From NCBI GenBank assembly GCA_964419335.1, contig CAYQOX010000015.1, positions 27,606 to 91,605 of the forward strand: 64,000 nt of DNA, read 5' to 3'. Shown here piece by piece: positions 63,947 to 64,000 of the stretch (its first letter is position 1; each line of letters begins with the position of its first letter). Origin of the DNA: CAYQOX01 sp964419335. GTDB taxonomy: Bacteria; Hinthialibacterota; Hinthialibacteria; Hinthialibacterales; Hinthialibacteraceae. A program made the position numbers and the translations under genes. A model generated the notes under the pieces. It saw nothing but the letters and a program-made list of their open reading frames with translations, did not search any database and was not told the DNA's origin.

Positions 63947-64000
63947 GGTTCATCCTGGATTTGAGTACTTTTTGATCCATTGAAAAGAAAACAGAACATG
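63947..64000. repeat. 54-bp dispersed repeat, copy 2, cut by the window edge
   Basis: Matches 5310-5363 over its full 54 bases with seven mismatches. The element probably continues beyond the right edge, since the match runs to the last base. Confidence 0.6.

Noticed and set aside
63811..63999. 62-codon minus-strand frame at the right edge
   Set aside because: It begins inside the dispersed repeat and has no ribosome binding site or recognisable content. The corresponding frame in the left repeat copy stops after about 20 codons.

Overview
The window looks like chromosomal sequence from a motile, Gram-negative-type, saccharolytic bacterium. The evidence is two flagellins, a lipid II flippase, a GFTLIELL-type pseudopilin, a Tat-exported Gfo/Idh/MocA oxidoreductase, DUF1080 and GH38 carbohydrate genes, and a bacterial microcompartment (BMC) cluster. 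This mix fits uncultured lineages near the PVC/FCB groups (Sumerlaeota- or Hydrogenedentota-like), but no rRNA or other phylogenetic marker is present, so the assignment is inference. I saw no CRISPR array, rRNA, tRNA or intact insertion sequence.

Layout. 1-6.1 kb: the start of a secreted protein, a family-2 glycosyltransferase and a radical SAM/SPASM protein on the minus strand, divergent from comEC. 6.6-16.7 kb: a minus-strand housekeeping run, phoH > pgpH > ybeY > CBS-domain transporter-like protein > DUF502 > accA > lon. 17.5-21 kb: aspartate-semialdehyde dehydrogenase, small unknown proteins, a coiled-coil protein and a one-cluster ferredoxin. 21.2-27.5 kb: addB-addA, overlapping by ATGA. 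27.6-33.7 kb: secreted beta-rich proteins, one carrying a recent 579-bp internal duplication, and a Tat-signal dehydrogenase. 34-41.3 kb: murJ, SRAP protein, thioredoxin-fold protein, AIM6-like phosphodiesterase, SufR-like regulator, PASTA protein and rsmB.

41.4-49.8 kb is a flagellin island: two very large flagellins (855 and 851 aa) separated by 1.45 kb full of long perfect hairpins and one small well-initiated gene, then a degenerate methyltransferase-like protein. A near-consensus sigma-28 promoter precedes the first flagellin. Both flagellin leaders carry a matching hairpin with GGA in its loop, 23-27 nt before the start codon, as well as a GGA-containing Shine-Dalgarno. This is the layout of CsrA-repressed flagellin mRNA.

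49.9-52.9 kb: a DtxR-type metalloregulator behind an AT-rich dyad, followed by aconitase with a related half-site. 54.3-58 kb: a compact BMC cluster (one hexameric shell protein, PduL, a flavoprotein and a CoA-acylating aldehyde dehydrogenase). All three enzymes begin with a helix that looks like an encapsulation peptide, and a strong hairpin-plus-U-tract lies between the shell gene and the enzymes. 58.1-64 kb: alpha-mannosidase, a pectate-lyase-fold secreted protein, a STAS-like protein and a pseudopilin. A 54-bp repeat occurs near 5.3 kb and again at the extreme right end.
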